The notes below the pieces were generated by a model. It made no database searches. It saw only the letters and a list, made by a program, of their open reading frames with translations, and was not told where the DNA came from. A stretch of DNA of 64,000 bases from NCBI GenBank assembly GCA_964460985.1, contig CAYWQX010000004.1, positions 33,378-97,377 on the forward strand. The letters run 5' to 3'. Origin of the DNA: CAZABG01 sp964460985 (GTDB taxonomy: Bacteria > Chlamydiota > Chlamydiia > Chlamydiales > Parachlamydiaceae). The position numbers and the translations under genes were made by a program. Position 1 is the first letter of the stretch; each line of letters opens with the position of its first letter. Positions 16,000 through 24,482 of the stretch are shown in pieces.

Positions 16000-16089
16000 A
16001 TGTCTTCCGTCAAGAAGAAGCGGCGCTACAAAATTGCGAAACACAAACGCAAGAAAAGAAGCCGCAGAGACCGTCACAAAACAAAATAG
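16000..16089 (+). CDS. 29-residue AURKAIP1/COX24-domain (mS38-like) basic protein
   Basis: A tiny gene, MSSVKKKRRYKIAKHKRKK followed by RSRRDRHKTK, then TAG. It is strongly basic (Lys/Arg/His about two thirds of residues) and fits the short bacterial proteins of the AURKAIP1/COX24 domain, related to the mitochondrial small-subunit protein mS38, which associates with ribosomes. An AGGAG ribosome site (15990-15994) sits 5 bases before the ATG, which supports real translation. It lies 12 bases before mnmG and is probably co-transcribed with it, fitting a translation-related role. Confidence 0.85.
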   Translation: MSSVKKKRRYKIAKHKRKKRSRRDRHKTK

Positions 16090-16101
16090 GGACAAGCTTA
16101 C

Positions 16102-17946
16102 ATGTGGAGCTACCCCAAACACTATGATGTCATTGTAATGGGAGCCGGCCATGCCGGCTGCGAAGCGGCTCATGCAGCTGCTTCCATGGGTTTAACAACC
16201 TGTCTCCTTACGATGAATCTAGATACTATCGGCAAAATGAGCTGCAATCCTGCGGTGGGTGGGATTGGCAAAGGGCATATGGTCCGTGAGATCGACGCTA
16301 TCGGCGGGATCATGGGCAAAGTGACCGACGCTACCTCCATTCAATCGCGCATGCTTAATCGCACCCGCGGTATGGCAGTTCAGGCGCCAAGAGCCCAGGC
16401 GGACAAAGCCGAGTACGCCCTTGAAATCAAAAGAAGATTGGAGCTAATTCCCAATCTCGAGATCAAACAAGGGACGATTGAAGATATCATCCTTGAAAAC
16501 GATAGGATCGCTGCCGTCGTCACCAAGGAGGGTATCCGCTACAATACCACAACCCTCATCCTCTCTTCCGGCACTTTCATGCGCGGGCTTCTCCACATCG
16601 GAGAGGTTCAATATTCCGGCGGTAGAGCAGGCGACGCCCCCTCTGTTGGATTATCTGCCAGCCTCGAAAAATTTGGGATCCGCTTGGGACGCCTCAAAAC
16701 CGGCACTCCCCCTCGTGTAAACGCCCGCTCGATCGACTTTAGCAAAACCGAGATTCAACCCGGCGAGCCGGATGTTAAATTCTCTTTCGATCCTCAAGAC
16801 AGCCCAGGGCTTCCCCAGGTTCCATGCTACATCACCTATACCACTGAAAAAACGAAAGAGATCATCCAGGCCAATCTTCATCGGTCGGCCATGTATTCCG
16901 GCCGTATTCAATCGGTGGGACCGCGTTACTGCCCCTCCATTGAAGACAAAATCGTTCGTTTTAGCGATAAGGAAAGGCATCAAATCTTTTTGGAGCCTGA
17001 AGGCCTTAAAACGGCCGAGATTTATGTAAACGGCGTCTCTTCCTCCATGCCCTTCGATGTACAAAAACAGGTGATCGAAAGCATCATCGGTCTTGAAAAG
17101 GCTGAAATCATGCGCCCGGCTTATGCGATTGAATATGATTATGTTCTCTCAGGCCAAGTAGACGCCTCCCTTCACTCCCGTCAAATCCCAGGGCTTTTTC
17201 TGGCGGGCCAAATTAACGGCACCACAGGCTATGAGGAAGCGGCCGCGCAGGGTCTAATAGCAGGGATTAATGCCGCGCTCTTCGTCCAGAATAAGACCCC
17301 TTTCACTTTAAAAAGATCCGAATCCTACATTGGCGTTATGATCGATGATCTTATTACCAAGGGTGTGGATGAGCCTTATCGTATGTTCACCAGTAGAGCC
17401 GAACACCGGCTTCTTCTTCGCCAAGATAATGCGGACTTGAGGCTTCGTGAATACGGGTATCGTCTCGGCATGATCAACGAGGCGCAAATGGCTCTTTTAA
17501 GAAAAAAGAAAGAAGCTATCGCATTAGAATCTGAGAGGCTTCATAAATTATTTAAGCAGCAAAATGGCAAAGGCTATTCTTTAGCGCAACTGCTTGCCCG
17601 CCCTGAAAACACGTACGAAAAGCTTTTAAAAGAGTATCCCGAATCTTTCACCGATTACGGGCAAGAGATCAATCTCCAAATTGAACTTCTGATAAAATAC
17701 GCGGGCTATATTGAACGGGAAGAGACGGAAGTTGCCAAATTCAGCCATGTTGAAAAAATCAAAATCCCCTCCGACTTCGATTTTAGCCAGATTGTAGGCC
17801 TTAGAAACGAAGCTTTGCAAAAATTGATGAAGATAAAGCCTTCTACCATCGCGCAGGCCGCTCGCATATCGGGCGTATCACCCGCCGACATTTCAGTGTT
17901 AATGATTGCGTTGAATCGTCCCACGGGATCTTGCAACGAGTGCTAA
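16102..17946 (+). CDS. mnmG: tRNA uridine-5-carboxymethylaminomethyl modification enzyme MnmG (GidA)
   Basis: 614-residue FAD protein that works with MnmE to modify the wobble uridine U34 of several tRNAs. It has the N-terminal dinucleotide-binding GAGHAGCEAA (residues ~14-23), then SCNPAVGGIGKGH near residue 50, family signatures GTFMRGLLHIG and LKTGTPPR near 200, and the C-terminal tRNA/MnmE-binding helical domain. Length matches GidA orthologues. The lipoate ligase gene follows with overlapping ends, as in CT498-CT499 of C. trachomatis. mnmE is not in the window. Confidence 0.97.
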   Translation: MWSYPKHYDVIVMGAGHAGCEAAHAAASMGLTTCLLTMNLDTIGKMSCNPAVGGIGKGHMVREIDAIGGIMGKVTDATSIQSRMLNRTRGMAVQAPRAQADKAEYALEIKRRLELIPNLEIKQGTIEDIILENDRIAAVVTKEGIRYNTTTLILSSGTFMRGLLHIGEVQYSGGRAGDAPSVGLSASLEKFGIRLGRLKTGTPPRVNARSIDFSKTEIQPGEPDVKFSFDPQDSPGLPQVPCYITYTTEKTKEIIQANLHRSAMYSGRIQSVGPRYCPSIEDKIVRFSDKERHQIFLEPEGLKTAEIYVNGVSSSMPFDVQKQVIESIIGLEKAEIMRPAYAIEYDYVLSGQVDASLHSRQIPGLFLAGQINGTTGYEEAAAQGLIAGINAALFVQNKTPFTLKRSESYIGVMIDDLITKGVDEPYRMFTSRAEHRLLLRQDNADLRLREYGYRLGMINEAQMALLRKKKEAIALESERLHKLFKQQNGKGYSLAQLLARPENTYEKLLKEYPESFTDYGQEINLQIELLIKYAGYIEREETEVAKFSHVEKIKIPSDFDFSQIVGLRNEALQKLMKIKPSTIAQAARISGVSPADISVLMIALNRPTGSCNEC

Positions 17947-18611
17947 AGTTACTCGAACTCACACGTTTTCCGCTTCTCGAACAACTGAAGCTGGAAGAGG
18001 CTCTTTTACGTAACTCGGATGCTCAATTCTGTCTTCTAAATTACGGAGCTAAACCGGCTTATGTTCTTCCCGCTTCTGCCAAAAAAGAGGAGTGGCTGCA
18101 TCTTCCTTTGCCGCATCCCATCATCCGCCGATATACGGGAGGCGGATCGGTTGTGATTGATGAAAACACCCTTTTTGTCTCTTTTATCGGCTCGACCGAC
18201 CAACTAAACGAGGCTGCTACCCCCTCTTCGCTTCATCGACATCATGAGAAACACTTTCGCTTTATCCCCGATTTTCAAAGGCACGAAAATGATTATTGCA
18301 TGGGAGAGAAGAAGATCGGCGGTAATGCTCAATACATCACTAAAAGCCGTTTTGTACACCACACATCGTTTTTATGGGATATGGATCTCGAAAAAATGAA
18401 AGGGCTCAAACACCCCCCAAGAGAGCCTGCTTACCGAAAAAAAAGGGAGCACTCCCAATTTTTGACCGCCCTCAAATCGCACTTCAAAACCCCCTTGGAA
18501 TTCTTTGACGCCTTCAAGTTGCAAATCGAATATGAAAAAATTTCTTTAGACTCGGTTTTGCCCTACACAAGAATGACTTACCGGCAAACCTCTTTTATTG
18601 AAACTCAATAA
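17931..18611 (+). CDS. lplA: Lipoate-protein ligase A family protein
   Basis: 226 residues of the biotin/lipoate ligase fold. It attaches lipoate to lysines of acceptor domains such as GcvH and 2-oxoacid dehydrogenase E2 subunits. The signature RRYTGGGSVVIDENTLFVSF (residues ~67-86) matches the RRxSGGGAVxHD lipoyl-AMP binding loop, and KKIGGNAQ near residue 125 holds the catalytic Lys region. It is shorter than E. coli LplA, lacking the accessory C-terminal domain. The start is a TTG at 17931 or a GTG at 17940; both overlap the end of mnmG. The 3' end overlaps ilvE on the other strand by 7 bases. The gcvH gene at 49.6 kb is a likely client. Confidence 0.88.
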   Translation: MQRVLKLLELTRFPLLEQLKLEEALLRNSDAQFCLLNYGAKPAYVLPASAKKEEWLHLPLPHPIIRRYTGGGSVVIDENTLFVSFIGSTDQLNEAATPSSLHRHHEKHFRFIPDFQRHENDYCMGEKKIGGNAQYITKSRFVHHTSFLWDMDLEKMKGLKHPPREPAYRKKREHSQFLTALKSHFKTPLEFFDAFKLQIEYEKISLDSVLPYTRMTYRQTSFIETQ

Positions 18612-19531
18612 CGAACAGGTGTAAGCCACTCCCGAGAGCGGGCATGTTTTCCCTGAATCAGATCGGCGAATTTTTTCCTGAGCATGAGCGCAATTTTTCC
18701 CGGTTTATCGTCTTTACTGATGACCCTTCCATCGACCGAATGGGCATACACTACCTGAGCGGCAGTCCCCGTCAGCAAAATTTCATCGGCTACATAGGCC
18801 ATCGCACGATCAACAGGCTCATATCTTATCTTATAGCCCTCTTCTTCTAAAAAAACGGCAGCCGTTCTTCGAGTAATTCCTTCCAGTTGCGAAGAGCCCA
18901 ATGGAGGCATAAAAATTTCGTTGCGATAAACAAGCACCAAATTAGAGGTGGTCGCTTCGACAATCTGCCCTTGATCATTGAGCATCAGGGCATCATCAAA
19001 CCCTAAATTCTTAGCTTCAGTGGTTGCGATCGCCGAGTTCACATAGGCTCCCCCTGCTTTCGCTTTGGTCGGAAAAGCTAAATTGGACATTTTTTGCCAT
19101 GAAGAGACCATCAACCTGATACCTCTTGATAAATCGTGGTATTCACCCATTTCCATCATGTAGATAGCCCAATTGAAGTTGATGCCGGTATACCTCGGCA
19201 TGAGCACTTCATCGGAAGAGTAGATGAACGGTCTTACGTAGATATCTTGGCTAGGAGCGTTTGCTTTCACAAGGTCGAGGACAATCTTTTCAAAATCCTC
19301 CCACTCAAGGGAAAACCCCATCCCTAGTATTTTTGCGCTGTCGTTCAATCGGTCAAAATGATCCTTTAGTCTAAAAAGTCTTATTTCTTTTTCTCTTAGA
19401 TAACCCCTTATGCCTGAAAAACATGTCGTTCCATACTGGAGGCTATGACTTGCAATACTGATTTTTCCCTCTTCGCGAGGGACTATTTTTGACTTAAAAT
19501 AACAATAGGGGAGCATTTTTATTTGAGCCAT
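18605..19531 (-). CDS. ilvE: Branched-chain amino acid aminotransferase
   Basis: 308-residue class IV PLP aminotransferase that interconverts Leu/Ile/Val and their 2-oxo acids using glutamate. The IlvE signature region is seen: HSLQYGTTCFSGIRGY near residue 29, the PLP-lysine block KAKAGGAYVNSAIA near residue 157, and EATTSNLVLV near residue 192. D-amino acid aminotransferase and ADC lyase share the fold, but length and the TCFSGIRGY block favour IlvE. It stands alone on the minus strand. It diverges from the YcaC-like hydrolase across 115 bases with a repeated AACAAACT. Confidence 0.9.
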   Translation of the reverse strand: MAQIKMLPYCYFKSKIVPREEGKISIASHSLQYGTTCFSGIRGYLREKEIRLFRLKDHFDRLNDSAKILGMGFSLEWEDFEKIVLDLVKANAPSQDIYVRPFIYSSDEVLMPRYTGINFNWAIYMMEMGEYHDLSRGIRLMVSSWQKMSNLAFPTKAKAGGAYVNSAIATTEAKNLGFDDALMLNDQGQIVEATTSNLVLVYRNEIFMPPLGSSQLEGITRRTAAVFLEEEGYKIRYEPVDRAMAYVADEILLTGTAAQVVYAHSVDGRVISKDDKPGKIALMLRKKFADLIQGKHARSREWLTPVRY

Positions 19532-19646
19532 ATATGTCCTATAGCAACAAACTGATTTTTATGCGTAACAAACTTTAACTTAATCTAATTCAACCACTTT
19601 GATTCTTAATCCTATTTCTGTTAGTAACATCAATATAGGTGAGAAT

Positions 19647-20261
19647 ATGAAATATAAAAAACTCGATAAAACTAAAGCGCAAGTATTACTGATAGACCAT
19701 CAAACAGGTTTGATCAATCTGGTGCAGGACTACTCGCCTAATGAATTCAAAAATAATGTTTTAGCTTTGGCAGACACCGCTAAATTTTTTAAACTTCCTA
19801 CTATTTTGACAACCAGTTTTGAAAACGGACCTAATGGACCGCTTGTTCCCGAGTTAAAAGAGATCCTTCCCAAGGCAGCCTATATTCCTCGCCCGGGCCA
19901 AATCAACGCATGGGATAATGCAGATTTTCTCAAGCAGGTTAAAAAAAACAAAAGAAACCAGCTCATCATTGCTGGCGTTGTGACCGATGTTTGTGTCGCC
20001 TTTCCGGCTCTGTCCGCTTTAGAAGAAGGCTATGAGGTGTTTGTGGTCGCTGATGCTTCAGGAACCTTTAATAAAGATGTGCGGGATGCGGCCCTTCTCA
20101 GGATGGCTCATGCAGGCGCCGAGATCGTTAACTGGTTTAGTGTGGCGTGCGAGCTTCATCAAGACTGGAGAAATGATATTGAAGGTCTTGGAAAAATTTT
20201 ATCCGAGCACATTCCAAATTATCGCAATTTGATGAACAGCTACCGGCATAAAGGAAAATAA
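19647..20261 (+). CDS. Isochorismatase-family cysteine hydrolase (YcaC-like)
   Basis: 204 residues from the ATG at 19647, chosen because AGGTGAG (19637-19643) is well placed upstream; a longer reading from a TTG at 19599 has no such site. The isochorismatase-like fold shows the catalytic Asp17 in LLIDHQTGL and the nucleophile Cys116 in VVTDVCVAF. PRPGQINAWDN is typical of the YcaC subgroup, whose natural substrate is unknown. The third triad residue, usually Lys, is not obvious near residue 81-90. It is a single gene with its own promoter region. Confidence 0.88.
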   Translation: MKYKKLDKTKAQVLLIDHQTGLINLVQDYSPNEFKNNVLALADTAKFFKLPTILTTSFENGPNGPLVPELKEILPKAAYIPRPGQINAWDNADFLKQVKKNKRNQLIIAGVVTDVCVAFPALSALEEGYEVFVVADASGTFNKDVRDAALLRMAHAGAEIVNWFSVACELHQDWRNDIEGLGKILSEHIPNYRNLMNSYRHKGK

Positions 20262-20436
20262 AGACCCGCTCTTGGGTGTAAGCTCAGGCAAACAACTAGT
20301 GTTTGTCTAGGTGGGACCTTTAGTCCTTATCCCACGGGATAAAGCTTTCAAAATCCCCTAAAAATTGATTTGAAGTTGATAGCACTATAACTTAGGGTGC
20401 CTCAAGAGCGAGATACTTTTATATTAACAGATTAAA
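20262..20436. other. Compact self-complementary non-coding element between convergent genes
   Basis: The 175 bases between two convergent genes carry a closing stem CGCTCTTG (20267-20274) with CAAGAGCG (20403-20410), 8 pairs, no mismatch. Nested inside it are consecutive hairpins: CAAACA/TGTTTG (20289-20305), GTGGGA/TCCCAC (20311-20335), GGGAT/ATCCC (20336-20357) and AAGTT..ATAG/CTAT..AACTT (20373-20393). This looks like a multibranched RNA or a small mobile element with terminal inverted repeats. The transcribed strand is unknown. It did not match tmRNA, RNase P RNA or SRP RNA signatures that I know. Confidence 0.4.
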
Positions 20437-21840
20437 TCAATATAAGGAAGGCTTTGAGGGGGCTTTTCCGTTATATTGAAATGCTTCGAACAAATGAATT
20501 TTTTTCTTGTCAAAGAGCGTATAGCTGCCCTTATAGAGTACGGCATTAAAATAGGCGCTTAGCTTTTTTGACAGTTCATTAATATTCGCCTGTCCGTCGT
20601 CAATCAAAGCAAACATCCCATCTTTTCCCTTGACGGTGTCCGCCATAGAGGGCCAGTAGTCAAATTGGTTTTGCCGTACATGGTTTAAATTAAAAAAATA
20701 GGCTTGTTTCTGTTCGGGAGAATAAAATGATAAAAGGGATGTCGTTTGGTAGGAGTCGGCAAAAAGGAAATGAAATTGAGGATCATACCCTGCCGAGGTA
20801 AGGGAGGAGGCTATTTTATCCCATCCTAAATTGTGTTTGTAAGGACTCATCTTATAGGGAAGAAAAAATGAGGCTGCCATTAGTACGATCGATACAACGA
20901 GGCCTGAATAAAGAACCACTCTTCCTGAACTAAAAAACCGAAAGAGTCCCCAAGAAACCAGAAGGGCTGCTGTAGGATAGGCAAAGTCGACCCAGTTCCC
21001 TTGAATTTTTGTAAAAAAAGAGAGGATCCACGCCGCAAAAACGGTGGGTAGAGAAACGACTGCTAAAAATAAAAGAGGCTTAGTCCATTTTTCTTTTCTG
21101 GCAGCTACGTAGGTTGCGATTAAAGCAAAAAAGAAGACGGGCGAGAAAAGAGCTATTTGAGAGCCGATAAATTCTAATGGATTGCCATGACTTTTGGCCG
21201 CGCTAGGGCCCCCGGGAAGAGCTGCCCCTACGTGTCTAAAGGTTGCAAAATTATTTTGCAGATTCCAGAGGAGGGAAGGGACTAACCCTAAAAGAGAGAC
21301 GATCATCGCTTTTAAAAGATCTTTGTTCCACGGAACTACCGCAAGGGCAAACACCCAAAAGAAGTAGATGGGGAATTTAAAAAGAGCGCCGATTGCCACG
21401 ATAAGTCCAAGCTTGTAAGAGGCCCCCTTCTCGATAAGCTCAAGCGAGGCCCACACCCAAAATAGAATCATCCCCACGTCGGTAATAGAGAGGATGGAGC
21501 CCATAAAACCAAGGGGGATAAAACACCAAATGAGGGCGCCTGAGAAGGCCTCTTTTTCGGTAAGGCCTGCTTTTAAACCTAAGCGGTATAGAAGAAAGGG
21601 AAGTATAAACCCGATGACAAGCGATCCAAACCTTACCCCTAATTCGGTGTTGCCAAAAAGGGCGGTTCCAATCCAAATCTGGTAGGCAATCCCGGGAGGT
21701 TTTGAATAGTACCCGAGATCCGGGTGCTGGCTCCATGTCCAATATTGAGCTTCATCAGGGCTTAAATGAATGAGACCCACCATTATCAATGCAAGGCAAA
21801 TAAGGGTCTTAGCTAAGACCACCCAAAAGAGTCTAATCAC
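20437..21840 (-). CDS. GT39/ArnT-like integral membrane glycosyltransferase
   Basis: 467 residues with about ten hydrophobic segments. The first periplasmic loop has SPDEAQYWTWSQHPDLGYYS, matching the DE-containing loop of the PMT/ArnT family (GT39 and GT83), which transfers sugars from polyprenyl-phosphate donors to lipid A, proteins or glycans. The C-terminal ~120 residues form a soluble periplasmic domain. It follows sdhB with an 8-base overlap, so it may be expressed with succinate dehydrogenase although the function is unrelated. The acceptor is unknown. Confidence 0.85.
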   Translation of the reverse strand: MIRLFWVVLAKTLICLALIMVGLIHLSPDEAQYWTWSQHPDLGYYSKPPGIAYQIWIGTALFGNTELGVRFGSLVIGFILPFLLYRLGLKAGLTEKEAFSGALIWCFIPLGFMGSILSITDVGMILFWVWASLELIEKGASYKLGLIVAIGALFKFPIYFFWVFALAVVPWNKDLLKAMIVSLLGLVPSLLWNLQNNFATFRHVGAALPGGPSAAKSHGNPLEFIGSQIALFSPVFFFALIATYVAARKEKWTKPLLFLAVVSLPTVFAAWILSFFTKIQGNWVDFAYPTAALLVSWGLFRFFSSGRVVLYSGLVVSIVLMAASFFLPYKMSPYKHNLGWDKIASSLTSAGYDPQFHFLFADSYQTTSLLSFYSPEQKQAYFFNLNHVRQNQFDYWPSMADTVKGKDGMFALIDDGQANINELSKKLSAYFNAVLYKGSYTLFDKKKIHLFEAFQYNGKAPSKPSLY

Positions 21841-22600
21841 GATCCGGTAAACTAAATATGTCTTTTATGGCTTGTAAAGTAGCATCCCTTCCGATGGCTG
21901 CTATAGAATCGGTTAAAGGAATCTTTTTCGGACATACCTTAACACAGTTTTGGGCATTGCCGCAACTATTCACGCCGCCCTCTTGCATCATAAAATGGAT
22001 TCTCTCTTCTTTCGCCTCTTTTCCGGTGGGATTTGCGTTAAACAACCTCACCTGCGCGATCACTTGAGGACCCACAAATTTGCTTTTTTCATTCATTTGT
22101 GGGCAAGCTTCGACACAGCAGCCGCAAGTCATGCACTGCGAGATGGCATACATCATCTCTTGGGTCTTGGGAGGAATTAAAGGGCCGGCTCCTTGGCTGT
22201 GCGATCCATCGGCATCGATCCATGCATGCGCTCTCTTCAAATTCTCGAACATGGAGCTTCTGTCGATGATAAGATCGCGAACGAGAGGAAATTTGGTAAA
22301 AGGGGCAAGGGTAATGGTATCCGATTGGGTCTCTTCCAAAATATTATTCACTAAAGCGGTACAAGATTGCCTCGGTTTTCCATTAATTAACATCGAGCAA
22401 GAGCCGCACACTTCTTCAAGACAGCCCGCCTCATAAGATACGGGGGTTATTTTCTTCCCTTCACGATTGACGGGATTTCTACGAATTTCCATGAGGGCAG
22501 AAATAATATTCATAGAAGGCTTTCTTTCAATTTCAAACTCCTCCCAATATTGATTTCCGGGAGATCCACGCCAAACTTTTAAAATGAAGGTTTTTTTCAT
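21833..22600 (-). CDS. sdhB: Succinate dehydrogenase iron-sulfur subunit
   Basis: 255 residues. It carries electrons from the flavin of SdhA to the membrane quinone site via three Fe-S clusters. Cys sets are visible: N-terminal ferredoxin-type CLEEVCGSCSMLING plus a later Cys (near residues 58-82), then CMTCGCCVEACP (near residue 155) and CGNAQNCVKVCP (near 213) for the 4Fe-4S and 3Fe-4S clusters. It lies 2 bases downstream of sdhA in an sdhC-sdhA-sdhB operon as in CT593-CT591, with SdhC of the single-subunit b558 type. Confidence 0.97.
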   Translation of the reverse strand: MKKTFILKVWRGSPGNQYWEEFEIERKPSMNIISALMEIRRNPVNREGKKITPVSYEAGCLEEVCGSCSMLINGKPRQSCTALVNNILEETQSDTITLAPFTKFPLVRDLIIDRSSMFENLKRAHAWIDADGSHSQGAGPLIPPKTQEMMYAISQCMTCGCCVEACPQMNEKSKFVGPQVIAQVRLFNANPTGKEAKEERIHFMMQEGGVNSCGNAQNCVKVCPKKIPLTDSIAAIGRDATLQAIKDIFSLPDRD

Positions 22601-22602
22601 GG

Positions 22603-24480
22603 TTAAAACGGGAGTTTAATGTTTGAAGGAATATTTTCTAAATGAGGCTCAACTTTTTTCGCCTGACTATAATCTCTTAAAATAGGCTTTAAGTGGCGAG
22701 TGTCCACCTCTTTATATGATATTGCGGGATCTCCGCTCGGATGATAGATTGCAATCGTATGTTTTAACCATTTCTGATCATCTCGGTGAGGAAATTCAGC
22801 TTTATAATGCGCTCCTCTAGACTCGTCACGTAAAAGGGCTCCCTTCGTAATCACTTTTGCAAGATCAAGCATCGGCTGAAACTGGTTGGCAAATATGTAC
22901 GTTTGATTCGCAAACTGCGATGAATCTTCAATCGTTATATGCTTAAATCTCTCTTCAATTTCATTGATTTTATCGAGCGTTTTCACGAGATCGATATTGT
23001 TTCGTTTGACAGTCACATTATTCACAAGCCATTGAGAGAGCTCATCATGTAATTTAAAGACATTTTCAGGCCCTTTCCTTGAGAAAAGCTCCTTTTTTAT
23101 AGCTTCTTCCGCTTGAAGGGCCTCTTCGCTAAATTTTTTAGGATCTTCTTCCAATTTTGTATTTTGTAAATATCGAGGGACTTCCCTTCCGACAACTAAG
23201 CCGCTGTAGATACAGGATAAAAGGGAATTGGCCCCTAAGCGATTCGCCCCATGGTATTGAAAATCGGACTCTCCGACATTAAAACACCCTGGGATATTCG
23301 TCATTTGACGATACCGCTCTTTTCGGTCCGGATCGTCCGCTGCCGGCCAATCGACCCAAGCGCCGCCCATCGAATAGTGGACAGCAGGAAAAATTTTCAT
23401 CGGAACTTTTTTTGGATCGTCACCCGTGAACTTTTGATACATCTCTAAAATAGAAGCGAGTTTCTTCTTTTTTTCTTCCGAAAGATGGCTTACATCGAGA
23501 TAAACCTGCATCTCTTGATTAATCCCAAGCCCCATTTCACAGACTTTTAAAACTTCTCTTGCTGCAATGTCCCTCGGAACCAAGTTTCCGAAAGCGGGAT
23601 AAAGCTCTTCTAAAAAATACCAAGGCTCACCGGTCTTTCCGCAAGGCACCATGTTTCCATCAGGCGCCATGATCGATTTGGAAGAGTCTCCATAGACCCA
23701 CATGCGGCCGCCCTCGCCCCTCGCCGATTCGGACATCAATCTTAGTTTATCTTCGCCGGGGATCGCGGTAGGATGAATTTGAATGAACTCTCCGTTCGCG
23801 TATTTCATCCCTTGCCTGAATAATCTTCCGTTGGCAGCGCCGGTGCAAAAAGTTGAGTTGGTTGATTTTTTGAATAGAAGGCCAAGTCCTCCTGTAGCAA
23901 TGACTACAGCATCCGCTTCAATCGCTTCTAGCTTAAGATTGAAAAGATCTTGCATGACAATTCCTCTTGTCCTGCCCGATCCATCCAAAATAAGCCTTAA
24001 AAACTCATGATGTTCAAATTTTTCTACTAGCCCTTGCGCTTCGTAGCGCCTCACTTGCTCATCTAAAGAATATAAAAGCTGCTGTCCCGTTGAAGCGCCG
24101 CAAAATGCGGTACGATTATAAAGAGTTCCTCCGAATCGTCTAAAATCAAGCTGTCCCTCTTTTGTCCGGTTGAACGGGCATCCAAAACGATCCATCATAT
24201 GGATAATTTGCGGAGCTGAGAGGCACATTTCAACAATCGGCGGTTGATCGGCTAAAAAATCTCCCCCTTTGATGGTATCGTACGCATGAATAAGGGGGTG
24301 GTCATCTTCGCCTTTATTGTTGATCGCCGCGTTGATCCCGCCTTGAGCACAGACTGAATGGGAGCGTTTGACTTTTGTAACCGATATCAGCTTAACATGA
24401 ACGCCTTGCTCAGCTAATTTCATGGTAGCTGAAAGTCCCGCTAAACCTCCTCCTACAACTACCGCCTTCATATTTGCCAT
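22603..24480 (-). CDS. sdhA: Succinate dehydrogenase flavoprotein subunit
   Basis: 626 residues from the ATG at 24480, which has AAGGA 8 bases upstream and lies 2 bases after the sdhC stop; longer in-frame readings run inside sdhC and are rejected. The enzyme oxidises succinate to fumarate with covalent FAD. Seen: VVVGGGLAGLSA (FAD site, ~6-17), SHSVCAQGGINAA with the family's flavin-region His (~38-50), and an active-site region HPTAIPG. RGEGGRMW and the substrate-binding HYSMGGAWVD are near residues 255 and 365. The length and gene order match the B. subtilis-type complex II. Confidence 0.96.
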   Translation of the reverse strand: MANMKAVVVGGGLAGLSATMKLAEQGVHVKLISVTKVKRSHSVCAQGGINAAINNKGEDDHPLIHAYDTIKGGDFLADQPPIVEMCLSAPQIIHMMDRFGCPFNRTKEGQLDFRRFGGTLYNRTAFCGASTGQQLLYSLDEQVRRYEAQGLVEKFEHHEFLRLILDGSGRTRGIVMQDLFNLKLEAIEADAVVIATGGLGLLFKKSTNSTFCTGAANGRLFRQGMKYANGEFIQIHPTAIPGEDKLRLMSESARGEGGRMWVYGDSSKSIMAPDGNMVPCGKTGEPWYFLEELYPAFGNLVPRDIAAREVLKVCEMGLGINQEMQVYLDVSHLSEEKKKKLASILEMYQKFTGDDPKKVPMKIFPAVHYSMGGAWVDWPAADDPDRKERYRQMTNIPGCFNVGESDFQYHGANRLGANSLLSCIYSGLVVGREVPRYLQNTKLEEDPKKFSEEALQAEEAIKKELFSRKGPENVFKLHDELSQWLVNNVTVKRNNIDLVKTLDKINEIEERFKHITIEDSSQFANQTYIFANQFQPMLDLAKVITKGALLRDESRGAHYKAEFPHRDDQKWLKHTIAIYHPSGDPAISYKEVDTRHLKPILRDYSQAKKVEPHLENIPSNIKLPF

Positions 24481-24482
24481 TG

